DNA of 64,000 nucleotides, taken from Planctomycetota bacterium. GTDB taxonomy: Bacteria > Planctomycetota > UBA1135 > GCA-002686595. A program made the translations under genes and the position numbers. The stretch covers positions 248,001 through 312,000 of the forward strand of contig JACKHV010000005.1 in the NCBI GenBank assembly GCA_020638835.1. The letters are read 5' to 3'. Below are positions 17,660 through 27,006 of this stretch, one piece after another. How positions within the stretch are numbered: the first letter of the stretch is position 1; every line of letters begins with the position of its first letter. Under the pieces are notes generated by a model. It saw nothing but the letters and a program-made list of their open reading frames with translations, did not search any database and was not told the origin of the DNA.

Positions 17660-19327
17660 TCACAAGGAGGCCGCGACGGTGCTGTCGACGCCCGCGACGC
17701 GCATCACTTCGGTCGCGCTCGTCACGCCGGCCACGACCTTGCGAGCGCCGTCGCGCTTGAGCGGGCGGAGGCGCCCCATCGAGATTGCCGTCGCGCGGAT
17801 CTTGTCGACGCTGTCGCCCTGGAAGGCCATCTGGCGCAGCTCCGCGCTCATCTCGAGCAGCTCGTAGAGCGCGACGCGGCCACGGTATCCGCTGCCTTCG
17901 CAGCGCCGGCAGCCGCGCGGCCGCTTGAAGCGTTGGCCGGAGAGGTGCGTCGGGTCGAGGTCGAGCGCGCGCACTTCTTCGGCGTGCGGTTCGTACTCCT
18001 CGGCGCACTCCATGCACAAGCGACGCACGAGGCGCTGCGCGACGATCGCGTGGACCGAGGCCGAGACGAGGAACGGCTTGACGCCGAGATCCTGCAAGCG
18101 CGTGAGCGCGCTCGGCGCGTCGTTCGTGTGCACCGTCGAGAACACGAGGTGACCGGTCAGCGAGGCCTGGATCGCGATCTCCGCCGTCTCGAGGTCGCGG
18201 ATCTCGCCGACCAGGATGACGTTCGGCGCGCAGCGCAGCATCGCCTTGAGGATGCGCGAGAAGCTCAGGCCCACGCGTTGGCTGACCTGCACCTGGTTGA
18301 TCCCGCCGATGTGGTACTCGACCGGGTCCTCCGCGGTGATGATCTTGACGTCCGGACGGTTCAGCTCGGCGAGCGCGGCGTAGAGCGTCGTGGTCTTGCC
18401 GGAGCCCGTCGGGCCGGTCACGAGCACGATGCCGTGCGGGCGCCGGATGACGCGCTTGAACCACGCGTAGTCCTCGGGATCGAAGCCCAGCTCGGCGAGG
18501 CCGATCAGGTTGGCGCTCTTGTCGAGCAAGCGCATCACGATCGTCTCGCCGTGGTTCGAGGGCAGGATGGAGACGCGCACGTCGACCTCGCGCCCTTCGA
18601 GGCGCAGCGCGATCCGGCCATCCTGCGGACGCCGCTTCTCGGCGATGTCCATCGAGGCCATGATCTTGAGGCGCGAGACGAGCGCGCTGTGGAGGTGTTC
18701 GGGGTGCTCCGCGATGTCGCGCAACATGCCGTCCACGCGGAAGCGGATGCGCACACGCCCGTGTCCGGGCTCGATGTGGATGTCACTCGCGCGCTGCGTC
18801 AGCGCGTCCTTGAAGGTGCGCGTCACGAGCCGGACGATCGGCGCGTCGCCGTCCTCGTCCCCCGCCTTGCTGCCCATCGACGCGGCGATGGTGTCCTCGC
18901 TGCCGGCGCCGTAGTAGCGCTCGATGGCCCGCTTCAGCGCGGTCGGCGCGGCGATCGCGCAGGTCACCTCACCGCCGATCAGGAACGAGAGCTGATCAGC
19001 GAGGATGCGCTTGAAGGGATCGTCGATCGCGACGACCAGCTTGCCGCCCTTCTCGGTGAGCGGGAGCAAGCCCTGCTCCTGCGCGAGCTCGGCCGGCACC
19101 TTGGCCAGCACGGCTTCCCCGATGCGTCCCTTCTCGAGGTCGACGAAGGGCATGCCCTGCTGCTTCGCGAGCGCCCGTGCGATCGGGGTCTCCTCCGCGA
19201 ATCCGAGCTTCACCAGCGCCTCGCCGAGGCGCATCCCGCCGTTGCGCTGGTACGCCAGAGCCTCGGTCAGCTGGGCCTCGGTGATGACGTCGGCTGCGAC
19301 CAGGATTTCACCGAGGGCTCGTGTCAA
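17660..19327 (-). CDS. PilB/GspE-family assembly ATPase (second of two)
   Basis: 555 residues from the TTG at 19327, which places LTRALGEILVAADVI at the N-terminus as expected for the GspE N domain; another TTG at 19402 would add 25 Pro/Ser/Arg-rich residues. No clear Shine-Dalgarno precedes either. Core motifs: Walker A GPTGSGKTTTLYAAL, ITAEDPVEYHIGGINQVQV, Walker B ILVGEIRDLETAEIAI, GHLVFSTVHTNDAPSALTRL, and a tetracysteine site (CMEC and CRRC). It is a diverged paralogue of the ATPase two genes downstream. As the first gene of the run it probably sits nearest the operon promoter. Confidence 0.9.
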   Translation of the reverse strand: MTRALGEILVAADVITEAQLTEALAYQRNGGMRLGEALVKLGFAEETPIARALAKQQGMPFVDLEKGRIGEAVLAKVPAELAQEQGLLPLTEKGGKLVVAIDDPFKRILADQLSFLIGGEVTCAIAAPTALKRAIERYYGAGSEDTIAASMGSKAGDEDGDAPIVRLVTRTFKDALTQRASDIHIEPGHGRVRIRFRVDGMLRDIAEHPEHLHSALVSRLKIMASMDIAEKRRPQDGRIALRLEGREVDVRVSILPSNHGETIVMRLLDKSANLIGLAELGFDPEDYAWFKRVIRRPHGIVLVTGPTGSGKTTTLYAALAELNRPDVKIITAEDPVEYHIGGINQVQVSQRVGLSFSRILKAMLRCAPNVILVGEIRDLETAEIAIQASLTGHLVFSTVHTNDAPSALTRLQDLGVKPFLVSASVHAIVAQRLVRRLCMECAEEYEPHAEEVRALDLDPTHLSGQRFKRPRGCRRCEGSGYRGRVALYELLEMSAELRQMAFQGDSVDKIRATAISMGRLRPLKRDGARKVVAGVTSATEVMRVAGVDSTVAASL

Positions 19328-19473
19328 GGGATGCGGAGGGGACGGGAGGCGGGAGGGAGGCGCGGGGGTGCGGAGGATAGTCTCTCGGGAGAGCCTCGGC
19401 AAAGCGCCGGCGCGGGGACTAACCCTCCCGGGCGCCGCGGTTTCGATGCACGAGCGGCGCGGCGCCCGAACGC

Positions 19474-19511
19474 CGAGCGGGGTCGCCGGTCTCGACCGAC
19501 GACCCCGCTCG
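19474..19511 (-). terminator. Hairpin after the DUF1573 gene
   Basis: CGAGCGGGGTCG pairs exactly with CGACCCCGCTCG across a 14-base loop. It starts 26 bases past the DUF1573 stop codon, ahead of the ATPase gene. No T-tract is present. Confidence 0.4.
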
Positions 19512-19537
19512 TTGGCGTGGCGATGGAACCGAAGATG

Positions 19538-21010
19538 TCACTTGGCCCCGCCGCGGCAGACGCCGGTGATGCGGAGCGGGATCTCCTTCTTGGTCGGGTG
19601 GTCCATGTCGACGACCAGCATGCCGCCGAAGGATCCGCGCTTGTCTTCCGGCAGGCCCTCGAGGCGCAGCTCGACGTCGATCGCGTTCTGGCCCTCGACG
19701 GGCTTGACCTCGGCGACGAAGAACTCGGCGAGGTCCCAGTCCTCGTAGGCGCCCGGCTCGTTCGGCACGGGGAGTCCGACGATGCGCAGGCTGGGCGTGT
19801 GCTCGGAGAGCAAGTAGTTCGCGTCGTGACCGTCGATGCGGACCGAGCGCGTGCGCAGTTCGCCGGGGCGCACGAGGCCCATCGACAGGTAGGCGGGCGT
19901 GTAGGTGAACGGACCGACGACTTCGGCGGAGACGGTGACGCTCGCCTGGTACTTCTCGGACACGTCGCCTTCCCGGAGTTCCTGTCCTTCGATCTCGATG
20001 TCGCTGACGAGCTGCAGTTGACGCGCGAGGTTGCCTTCCGGCAGGTCGGGTCCGAGGGCGACCGTCAGTTCCCAGGAGCGCGAGCGGCCGTCCGCGTCGG
20101 GGTTCTTCGGCTCGAGCGTGACGCGCGCGCCGGCGGGTTGCGTGTGCTCGAGGATCGTGAGCATCATCGGCTGCCCCTTGGCGGTCGAGATGGAGGCGGT
20201 CTTGATGACCTCCTCACCCACCGAGATCTTGCCGAAGGTCAGGAAGCCCGGGTTGATGTTGAAGAAGGGGTCGATCGACGCCGTCATGCCGAGCTGCATC
20301 GTGGCGCGCGGGTCGTTCGAGAAGACGTTGATGCGCACGGTCTGGTTGCCGCGCTTGTTCTTGGTGTGCATCTTCGCCGGCAGCTCCATCTTGCTGCCGG
20401 GTTTGATCGGGTCGCCGTAGACGTACTCGACCATCTCGCCCGCTTCGTTCTCGACGAGCAGCTTCGCGACGGTGCAGCCGCAGGTCGGCTTGATCTGCGT
20501 GATGATCAGGTCCTGGTTGCCGGCCGACTGCAGGTCGTAGGTGTGGTGCAGCACGGCGCCCTGCGTGACGCGACCGAAGTCGACCGAGTCGCGGCCGATC
20601 TCGTAGGTGACGCGCGGACCGTCGCCGCTCGCGATCATCTCCTCGTTGACGACGATCGGCGGAGGGCCGGCGACACCGTGTTCTCCCGGTCCGTGGTCGT
20701 GGCCGGCGTGCGCATCGTTCAGCGCTTCGCGCGCGGCGTTCATCTCCGCCGCCTTCGCCTTCATGTCGACTTCTTGCTCGGCCTCTCCGTCGTGAGCGTG
20801 ATCGTCGTGGGCGTGGTCGTCGTGACCCGACGTCTCGGCGTGGTTCGCCGCGGCGAGGTCGTCCGCGTGACCGCGGTCGGCGTGCGTGGAGGCGGCCTGA
20901 CCGTCGGTGGTCGCGGCCTGATCGGAGCCGCCGCAGCTGACGGAGAACAGCAGCGCGGCGGGAGCGAGGGCGGCGAAGAGAAGGCTGTTCGAGGAGAGGA
21001 ATCGAGTCAT
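19538..21010 (-). CDS. DUF1573 lipoprotein with His/Asp-rich N-terminal linker
   Basis: 490 residues. A signal peptide ends in a lipobox (LLFSVSC). Residues about 28-110 form a low-complexity linker rich in His, Asp and Ala (NHAETSGHDDHAHDDHAHDG), a likely metal-binding stretch. From about 130 a DUF1573 domain follows: DFGRVTQGAVLHHTYDLQSA and the family's ITQIKPTCGCTVAK. Further Ig-like beta domains run to the C-terminus. DUF1573 proteins are abundant in Planctomycetota and Bacteroidota; no biochemical role is established. It is transcribed divergently from the lipoprotein gene at 21254. Confidence 0.82.
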   Translation of the reverse strand: MTRFLSSNSLLFAALAPAALLFSVSCGGSDQAATTDGQAASTHADRGHADDLAAANHAETSGHDDHAHDDHAHDGEAEQEVDMKAKAAEMNAAREALNDAHAGHDHGPGEHGVAGPPPIVVNEEMIASGDGPRVTYEIGRDSVDFGRVTQGAVLHHTYDLQSAGNQDLIITQIKPTCGCTVAKLLVENEAGEMVEYVYGDPIKPGSKMELPAKMHTKNKRGNQTVRINVFSNDPRATMQLGMTASIDPFFNINPGFLTFGKISVGEEVIKTASISTAKGQPMMLTILEHTQPAGARVTLEPKNPDADGRSRSWELTVALGPDLPEGNLARQLQLVSDIEIEGQELREGDVSEKYQASVTVSAEVVGPFTYTPAYLSMGLVRPGELRTRSVRIDGHDANYLLSEHTPSLRIVGLPVPNEPGAYEDWDLAEFFVAEVKPVEGQNAIDVELRLEGLPEDKRGSFGGMLVVDMDHPTKKEIPLRITGVCRGGAK

Positions 21011-21110
21011 CGCACTGGGTACGGTCGGGGTGTACGGTCGGCCGGGGGCCGGGGGGCGGAAGTCCGTCGGGGCTCGTTACGACCCCGAGACCGGCTCGGC
21101 GAGCGCGGGG

Positions 21111-21130
21111 GTGGGAGTTTTTTCTCCCAC
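21111..21130. promoter_or_regulatory. Perfect palindrome in the divergent promoter region
   Basis: GTGGGAG, six T, CTCCCAC: a 7-bp inverted repeat around an all-T centre, midway between the divergent starts at 21010 and 21254. It could be an operator or a small hairpin in the DUF1573 leader. Sequence observation only. Confidence 0.35.
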
Positions 21131-21217
21131 GGCCCGGCGGCGGGCTGCCGGAAGACCTCGGGGCGGTGCGAGGCCGGACCGGCGGGGGAGAAGCATACGA
21201 GACGGATCGGCTGAGCG

Positions 21218-21246
21218 TCGAGATCACCCGCTGCCGACCCTAGAAT
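21218..21246 (+). promoter_or_regulatory. Candidate promoter placing transcription start at the start codon
   Basis: TCGAGA and TAGAAT are separated by 17 bases (4/6 and 5/6 matches to consensus). The -10 box ends seven bases before the GTG at 21254, so transcription would begin at or next to the start codon, giving a leaderless mRNA. Confidence 0.4.
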
Positions 21247-21253
21247 TTCTCGC

Positions 21254-21904
21254 GTGTCGCCCTCATTCCTCCGCGCTCGCCGCCGCCGCTCGATCGGCTC
21301 CGGGACGCTCGTGGCCCTCGCCCTGGCCCTCCCGGGAGCCGGCTGTTGCCTGAATCCGCCCGCCGCGGACGTGATCCTCGACCTCGGTTTCCGCTCGCCG
21401 GAACAGACGCTGCTCACGTTCCAGACCGGGATGCGGGGCGATCTCCCCCGCCTCGAGTACGCGTGCCTCTCCAGCGCCTTCCGCGCACGTGAGGGCCTCT
21501 CCCAGCTCGCCTACCGCGAGTTCCGGGACCGCTGGATGGAAGAGAATCCGTGGCTGCGCAAGGGCGTGGCCGAGGCGGAACTCGTCCGGCGCGAGGACCT
21601 GGCGCCGGGCGCCGTGCGCCTCTACCTCTCGAGTTACGGTCAGCGCTTCGAACTGGTCCTGGTGCGCGAAGACTTCGTGCAGGCCTACAGCGGAGAGCGC
21701 CTGCTGCACGACGAGTTGATCGAGCGGCTCTCGCTCCGGCTCGGCACCGAGGACCGCGAGGACGGCGGTCGCGAGGTCTTCGCGGACGCGACCCTGCCGG
21801 TCGGCACGGGCGACGCGCCGGTGACGGAGCTGCGCGTCGGCTCCGAGTGGAAGATCGACGACGTCCGCGAATCGAGCGGCCCGCCCCGCCCCCTGGAGAG
21901 CTGA
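21254..21904 (+). CDS. Lipoprotein of unknown function
   Basis: 216 residues from a GTG start. A basic N-terminus (FLRARRRRS) and hydrophobic segment end in ALPGAGCC, a plausible lipobox. The mature part is mostly alpha/beta (FRSPEQTLLTFQTGMRGDLP, SAFRAREGLSQLAYREFRDR) and contains no motif I recognise. The spacing of about 31 bases to ppdK suggests co-transcription. No Shine-Dalgarno is seen, which fits the leaderless promoter candidate just upstream. Confidence 0.65.
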   Translation: MSPSFLRARRRRSIGSGTLVALALALPGAGCCLNPPAADVILDLGFRSPEQTLLTFQTGMRGDLPRLEYACLSSAFRAREGLSQLAYREFRDRWMEENPWLRKGVAEAELVRREDLAPGAVRLYLSSYGQRFELVLVREDFVQAYSGERLLHDELIERLSLRLGTEDREDGGREVFADATLPVGTGDAPVTELRVGSEWKIDDVRESSGPPRPLES

Positions 21905-21935
21905 TTCCCCCCACTCCCGCTTCCGAGGATCGAAC

Positions 21936-24719
21936 ATGCCCCGCCCCACTGCACGAACGAAGCAACCCCTCCTCTCCTCGGACCGCGGTCAGCCGGCACA
22001 GGGACGCTGGGTCTTCCGCTTCAGCGGCGAGCGCGCCGAGGGCAACCGCGAGATGCGCGACCTGCTGGGCGGGAAGGGCGCGAACCTCGCCGAGATGTGC
22101 AACCTCGGACTGCCGGTGCCTCCCGGCTTCACGATCTCGACGGAAGTCTGTCGCTACTACTACGCGCACGGACTCAGCTACCCCGAGGGGCTGCAGCTCG
22201 AGGTCGAAAATGCGCTTGCTGACGTCGAGCGCGCGATGGGCAAGCGCTTCGGCGATCCGAACGATCCGCTGCTCGTGTCGGTGCGCTCGGGGGCGCGCGT
22301 GTCGATGCCGGGCATGATGGACACGGTCCTGAACCTCGGTCTGAACGACGAGACGGTCGAGGGCCTGGCGCGCGTCTCGGGCGACGAACGCTTCGCGTGG
22401 GACGCCTACCGCCGCTTCGTGCAGATGTACGCCGACGTCGTGCTCGGCGTGAAGGCGCGCGAGGAAGGCGGGCCGAGTCCCTTCGCCGAAGCGCTCGACG
22501 AGCTCAAGGAGGACCGCGGTGTCAAGAACGACACGCAGCTCACCGCGAAGGACTGGCGCGAGCTGGTCGCGATCTACAAGCACATCGTCGAGGTCTCGAC
22601 GGGTCGCAAGTTCCCTGAAGACCCCATCGCGCAGCTGGACGGCGCGATCGGCGCGGTCTTCGGCTCCTGGAACAACGAGCGCGCGATCACCTACCGCGCG
22701 ATGCACGACATCCCGGGCGACTGGGGAACGGCGGTGAACGTCGTGGCGATGGTTTTCGGCAACCTCGGTCAGGACTCCGGCACGGGCGTCGCGTTCACTC
22801 GCGATCCCTCCACCGGCGAGAAGCGCTTCTACGGCGAGTTCCTGATGAACGCGCAGGGCGAGGACGTCGTCGCCGGTCTACGCACGCCGGAGCCGATCTC
22901 GGGGCTCGAGAAGCACTCCCCGAAAGCGTGGAAGGAGCTGCTGAAGATCGAGAAGCTGCTCGAGCGCCACTACCGCGACATGCAGGACATCGAGTTCACC
23001 ATCGAGCGCGGTCGCCTGTTCCTGCTGCAGTGCCGCAACGGCAAGCGCACCGGCACGGCCGCCGTGCGCATCGCGGTCGACATGGTCAAGGAGCGCATGA
23101 TCTCCAAGGTCGAGGCCCTGCTGCGCGTGCAGCCGTCCGCGCTCGACCAGATCCTGCAGCCCGTCTTCGACGACAAGGAACGCAAGCAGGCCATCCGCGA
23201 CGGACGGCTGCTGACGCGCGGACTCAATGCCGGTCCCGGCGCCGCCTCGGGTCGCGCGGTCTTCGACTCGCGCTCGGCCGTCGAGATGGCCGCGTCCGGC
23301 CCCGTGGTGCTGATCCGCACCGAGACCTCGCCGGAAGACATCAAGGGCATGCAGGCCAGCGTCGGCATCCTGACCGCGCGCGGCGGCATGACCAGCCACG
23401 CGGCGCTCGTCGCGCGGCAGATGGGCAAGGTCTGCGTCGCCGGCGCGGGCGAGCTCGAGATCGACCACAAGAAGGGGCGCATGCGCGTGGGCGACGCCGT
23501 CGTCGCGCAGGGCGACTGGGTCTCGATCGACGGCACCACCGGCGAGATCTTCCAGGGACAGCTGCGGACGCAGGACTCCGAGGTCGCGCGCAGCGTCCAG
23601 CCGAAGCGCGGCAAGCGCAAGCCCTCGGCCAAGGCGCCGATCGTGGCGGCCTACGAGAAGCTGCTGACCTGGGCCGACGAGGTGCGCACCTTGCGCGTGC
23701 GCACGAACGCGGACCAACCCGACCAGTGCCGCACGGCCGTCGCGCTCGGCGCGGAGGGCGTCGGACTCTGTCGGACCGAACACATGTTCTTCGGCGAGGA
23801 CAAGATCGAGGCGATGCGCGAGATGATCCTCGCCGACGGTCCCGAAGCGCGCGAGACCGCCCTCGCGCGCTTGCTGCCGCTGCAGCGCAAGGACTTCGAA
23901 GGCATCTTCAAGGAGATGGGCCGCCTGCCCGTCACGATTCGCACGCTCGATCCGCCGCTGCACGAGTTCCTCCCCCACGGCGACGCGGAGATCAAGGCGC
24001 TCGCGAAGCAGATGGGTCTGAGCCCGGCCGTGATCCGTGCGAAGGTGGAACAGCTCACCGAGCTGAACCCGATGCTCGGACACCGTGGCTGTCGACTCGG
24101 CATCACGTACCCCGAGATCACGCGCATGCAAGCGCGCGCGATCTTCGAGGCGGCGTGCCGCGTCCACAAGAAGACCGGCGTCCGCCCGCAGCCCGAGATC
24201 ATGATCCCGCTGATCGCCTCGCGCGAGGAACTCTCCTTGCAGGCGGAAGTGATCCGCGAGGTCGCCGAAGAAGTCTTCCGGCGCGAGAAGACGCGCATCC
24301 CCTGCCTGCTCGGCACGATGATCGAGTTGCCGCGCGCCGCGCTCGTCGCCGGCGAGATCGCGGAGGAGGCGGAGTTCTTCTCCTTCGGAACGAACGACCT
24401 GACGCAGACGACCTACGGCATCAGTCGCGACGACGCGGGCAAGTTCATCCCGATCTACATCGAGCGCGAGATCTTCCGCGCCGATCCCTTCGGCACGCTG
24501 GACAAGCGCGGCGTAGGACGCCTGATCGAGATCGCCGCGATGGACGGACGCGCGACGCGCCCGGACCTGAAGCTCGGCATCTGCGGCGAGCACGGAGGCG
24601 ACCCGGACTCGATCGCGTTCTGCCACCGGGTCGGACTGCGCTACGTGTCCTGCTCGCCGTACCGCGTCCCGATCGCGCGGCTCGCCGCCGCGCAGGCGGC
24701 ACTGCGCGCCGCGCTGTAG
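21936..24719 (+). CDS. ppdK: Pyruvate, phosphate dikinase
   Basis: 927 residues, a full-length PPDK interconverting pyruvate + ATP + Pi and PEP + AMP + PPi. The N-terminal ATP-grasp domain shows LLGGKGANLAEMCNLGLPVP and SVRSGARVSMPGMMDTVLNL. The swivelling phospho-His domain has LTARGGMTSHAALVARQMGK, with the catalytic His in TSHAA. The C-terminal PEP/pyruvate barrel carries EGVGLCRTEHMFF and the catalytic Cys in ICGEHGGDPDSI. The first 20 residues are a loose basic tail. The stop codon is directly followed by a long hairpin shared with the convergent acyl-CoA synthetase gene, so carbon flow around pyruvate and acetyl-CoA is encoded back to back. Confidence 0.96.
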   Translation: MPRPTARTKQPLLSSDRGQPAQGRWVFRFSGERAEGNREMRDLLGGKGANLAEMCNLGLPVPPGFTISTEVCRYYYAHGLSYPEGLQLEVENALADVERAMGKRFGDPNDPLLVSVRSGARVSMPGMMDTVLNLGLNDETVEGLARVSGDERFAWDAYRRFVQMYADVVLGVKAREEGGPSPFAEALDELKEDRGVKNDTQLTAKDWRELVAIYKHIVEVSTGRKFPEDPIAQLDGAIGAVFGSWNNERAITYRAMHDIPGDWGTAVNVVAMVFGNLGQDSGTGVAFTRDPSTGEKRFYGEFLMNAQGEDVVAGLRTPEPISGLEKHSPKAWKELLKIEKLLERHYRDMQDIEFTIERGRLFLLQCRNGKRTGTAAVRIAVDMVKERMISKVEALLRVQPSALDQILQPVFDDKERKQAIRDGRLLTRGLNAGPGAASGRAVFDSRSAVEMAASGPVVLIRTETSPEDIKGMQASVGILTARGGMTSHAALVARQMGKVCVAGAGELEIDHKKGRMRVGDAVVAQGDWVSIDGTTGEIFQGQLRTQDSEVARSVQPKRGKRKPSAKAPIVAAYEKLLTWADEVRTLRVRTNADQPDQCRTAVALGAEGVGLCRTEHMFFGEDKIEAMREMILADGPEARETALARLLPLQRKDFEGIFKEMGRLPVTIRTLDPPLHEFLPHGDAEIKALAKQMGLSPAVIRAKVEQLTELNPMLGHRGCRLGITYPEITRMQARAIFEAACRVHKKTGVRPQPEIMIPLIASREELSLQAEVIREVAEEVFRREKTRIPCLLGTMIELPRAALVAGEIAEEAEFFSFGTNDLTQTTYGISRDDAGKFIPIYIEREIFRADPFGTLDKRGVGRLIEIAAMDGRATRPDLKLGICGEHGGDPDSIAFCHRVGLRYVSCSPYRVPIARLAAAQAALRAAL

Positions 24720-24720
24720 G

Positions 24721-24817
24721 GAAGTACGGGATAGCGTTCGCCTTTCCAAAATGGCGCGGGCCGGCGCATGTCGCCGACCCGCGCCACTTTGGAGAGGCGA
24801 ACGCTATCCCGTACTTC
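24721..24817. terminator. 97-bp near-perfect hairpin between convergent genes (family with 27007-27097)
   Basis: The outer 40 bases (starting GAAGTACGGGATAGCGTTCG) pair with the last 40 with two mismatches, and pairing continues inward with one more to a 5-base loop. It begins one base after the ppdK stop and ends one base before the stop of the convergent gene, so it can end transcripts from both sides. Its outer sequence recurs at 27007. Confidence 0.75.
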
Positions 24818-24818
24818 T

Positions 24819-26933
24819 CTACAGCGCCGACAGGCGCACGCGCGCGTCGACCGCCAGACAACGCGTCGGATCAGGGGACGCCATCAGCGGGTTGATGTCG
24901 AGCTCCGCGATCTCGGGGAAGTCGCGCACGAGCTGCGCGACGCGCAGGAGGACTTCCTCGAGCTTCTCGAAGCAGACCGGAGCGTTTCCCCGCACGCCCT
25001 CGAGGATCGGCAGCGCCCTCACCGAGCGCACCATCTCGTGGGCGTCGCGGTCGGTGAACGGCAGAACGCGAAAGGCGACGTCCTTGAGCACCTCGACGTA
25101 GATGCCGCCGAGGCCGAACATCAACAGCGGACCGAAGGCGGGGTCGTGCGACATGCCGATGATCACTTCGCGCGCGTCGGTGACCATCTCCTGCACGAGC
25201 ACGCCTTCGAGGCGCGCGTTCGGGACGGAGGCCATGCGGTCCTCGAGCTCGCGGTAGCCCTCGCGCACGCCTTCTTCGCCGTCCAGCCCGACGAGCACGC
25301 CGCCGAGGTCGGACTTGTGCGAGAGTCCCGCGCCCATCGCCTTCAGAACGACGGGTCCGGCGATCTCACCGGCGAGCTGCGCGGCGGCGTCGGCGTCGCG
25401 CGCCACGCCCGAGCGCGCGAAGGGCACGCCGTAGCACGCGAGCAAGCGACGCGACTCGTCGAGGTCCAGCTCCGTGCGCCCGCTCGCACGCACGTCGGCG
25501 ATCAGGCGCTTCGCCAAGTCACTGTCGTCCTCGAACTCGATCACCTTGCCGGGCACGCGCGACCGGCGTTCCGCGTACTCGACCATCATGCCCAGGGCGC
25601 CGACGGCACTCTCGGGGAAGTGGTACGCGGGGAAGCGTTCGCGACCCGTTCGCTCCCGCGCCCGCTCGCGCACGTCGTCAGCGCCCATGAACACGCCGAG
25701 GCACGGCAGGCCCGCCTGCTCCGCAGCGTCCGCGGCGGCCAGGTAGACGTCCGTCGGATCGTGCATCACCGTCGGGACGCAGATCACGATCAGAGCGTCG
25801 TAGTCGCCGGTCTTCGCCAGCGCCTCGATCGCGGCGCGGTAGTGCCCCGTCGTCGCACTTCCGATCAGATCGACGGGGTTGGTGAGCGTCGCTTCCTCGG
25901 GCAGGATCGCGGCCAGCTCCGCGCGCAGCTCGGGCCTCGTCTCGGGAAGCTCGAGCCCGCGCGCGACGAGTGCGTCCGCCGCGAGGATGCCCGGGCCGCC
26001 CGCGTTCGTGACGATCCCGACGCGACGGCCGCGCGGGATCGGTTGGTTCGCGAAGGCGCGCGCGACGTCGAAGAGCTCCTCCACCGAGTTGACGCGCTGC
26101 ACGCCGCACTGGTCGAGCAGCGCGTCGACAGCGACGTCCGCGCCCGCGAGCGCCCCGGTGTGGCTGCTGGCCGCGCGCGCGCCGAGTGCGGTGCGACCCG
26201 CCTTGACGACGAGCATCGGCTTCTCGCGCGTGACGCGGCGCGCGAGCTTCGTGAAGTTGCGCGGGTTACCGAAGCTCTCGAGGTACATCAGGATCAAGTC
26301 CGTGCCCGGGTCGCGTCCCCAGTACTCGATCAAGTCGTTGCCGGAGATGTCGGCCTTGTTGCCGATGCTGGCGAACTGCGAGAAGCCGAGCCCCAGCGAG
26401 GCGGCGTGCTCGATCAGCGCCGCGCCGATCGCACCGGACTGCGAGAGGAAGGCGACGTTGCCGTGCAGCGGCAAACGCTCGGCGAACACCGCGTCCATCC
26501 GCACGTCGGGCGCCGTGTTCAGGATGCCCATGCAGTTCGGGCCGACCATGCGCATGCCGTACTCTTGAACCACGGCGAGCAGTTCCTTCTCGCGCGCCAC
26601 GCCGTCCCCGCCGATCTCGTTGAAGCCCGCCGAGATCACGACGAGGCCGCCGACGCCCTTCTCGCCGCACTCCCGCGCCGCCGCGATGACGAACTTGGAC
26701 GGCACGACGAGGATCGCCAGGTCGACGACGTCGTCGATCGCGCTGACGGACGGATAGCACTTCATCGAGTGGATCACGTCCGCGCCCGGGTTCACCGGGA
26801 AGAGCTTCCCCTGGAACTCGAACAGGATCAGGTTGTGCAGGATCTGCCAGCCGAGGCTGCCCTTCCTGCGGGACGCGCCGACGACGGCGATGGACTTGGG
26901 GCGGAACAGACGGTCGAGGCTGGCGGCTTGCAT
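24819..26933 (-). CDS. ADP-forming acyl-CoA (acetate-CoA) synthetase, fused alpha-beta type
   Basis: 704 residues. Order: CoA-binding Rossmann domain (IAVVGASRRKGSLGWQIL, VGPNCMGILNT), succinyl-CoA-ligase-like domains (NVAFLSQSGAIGAALIEHA, the phospho-His region SSHTGALAG, GIVTNAGGPGILAADAL), then an ATP-grasp domain (GPVVLKAMGAGLSHKSDLGG, FGPLLMFGLGGIYVEVLKDV, AELDINPLM). This fused layout is that of ACD enzymes, which make ATP from acyl-CoA, and of the related protein-acetyltransferase Pat; no GNAT domain is present, which favours ACD. Acetate or a related acid is the likely product. Confidence 0.9.
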   Translation of the reverse strand: MQAASLDRLFRPKSIAVVGASRRKGSLGWQILHNLILFEFQGKLFPVNPGADVIHSMKCYPSVSAIDDVVDLAILVVPSKFVIAAARECGEKGVGGLVVISAGFNEIGGDGVAREKELLAVVQEYGMRMVGPNCMGILNTAPDVRMDAVFAERLPLHGNVAFLSQSGAIGAALIEHAASLGLGFSQFASIGNKADISGNDLIEYWGRDPGTDLILMYLESFGNPRNFTKLARRVTREKPMLVVKAGRTALGARAASSHTGALAGADVAVDALLDQCGVQRVNSVEELFDVARAFANQPIPRGRRVGIVTNAGGPGILAADALVARGLELPETRPELRAELAAILPEEATLTNPVDLIGSATTGHYRAAIEALAKTGDYDALIVICVPTVMHDPTDVYLAAADAAEQAGLPCLGVFMGADDVRERARERTGRERFPAYHFPESAVGALGMMVEYAERRSRVPGKVIEFEDDSDLAKRLIADVRASGRTELDLDESRRLLACYGVPFARSGVARDADAAAQLAGEIAGPVVLKAMGAGLSHKSDLGGVLVGLDGEEGVREGYRELEDRMASVPNARLEGVLVQEMVTDAREVIIGMSHDPAFGPLLMFGLGGIYVEVLKDVAFRVLPFTDRDAHEMVRSVRALPILEGVRGNAPVCFEKLEEVLLRVAQLVRDFPEIAELDINPLMASPDPTRCLAVDARVRLSAL

Positions 26934-26949
26934 GAGGGATCCGATGGCT

Positions 26950-26982
26950 GCGGGGAGCGTCCCGGATGGTAACGCTCCCCGC
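26950..26982 (-). promoter_or_regulatory. 11-bp inverted repeat in the acyl-CoA synthetase leader
   Basis: GCGGGGAGCGT pairs exactly with ACGCTCCCCGC across an 11-base loop, 16 bases upstream of the start codon on the minus strand. It could be an operator or a leader hairpin limiting ribosome access. Confidence 0.35.
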
Positions 26983-27006
26983 TCGCCGCGCCTCTACGGA
27001 GAAGTA

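Noticed and set aside
16610..21214. Open frame of 1534 codons on the plus strand
   Set aside because: It runs antisense across the pilus ATPase and DUF1573 genes, which have clear families. Its Arg/Ala/Leu/Asp-rich translation and lack of domains are typical of G/C-rich third-position shadows.
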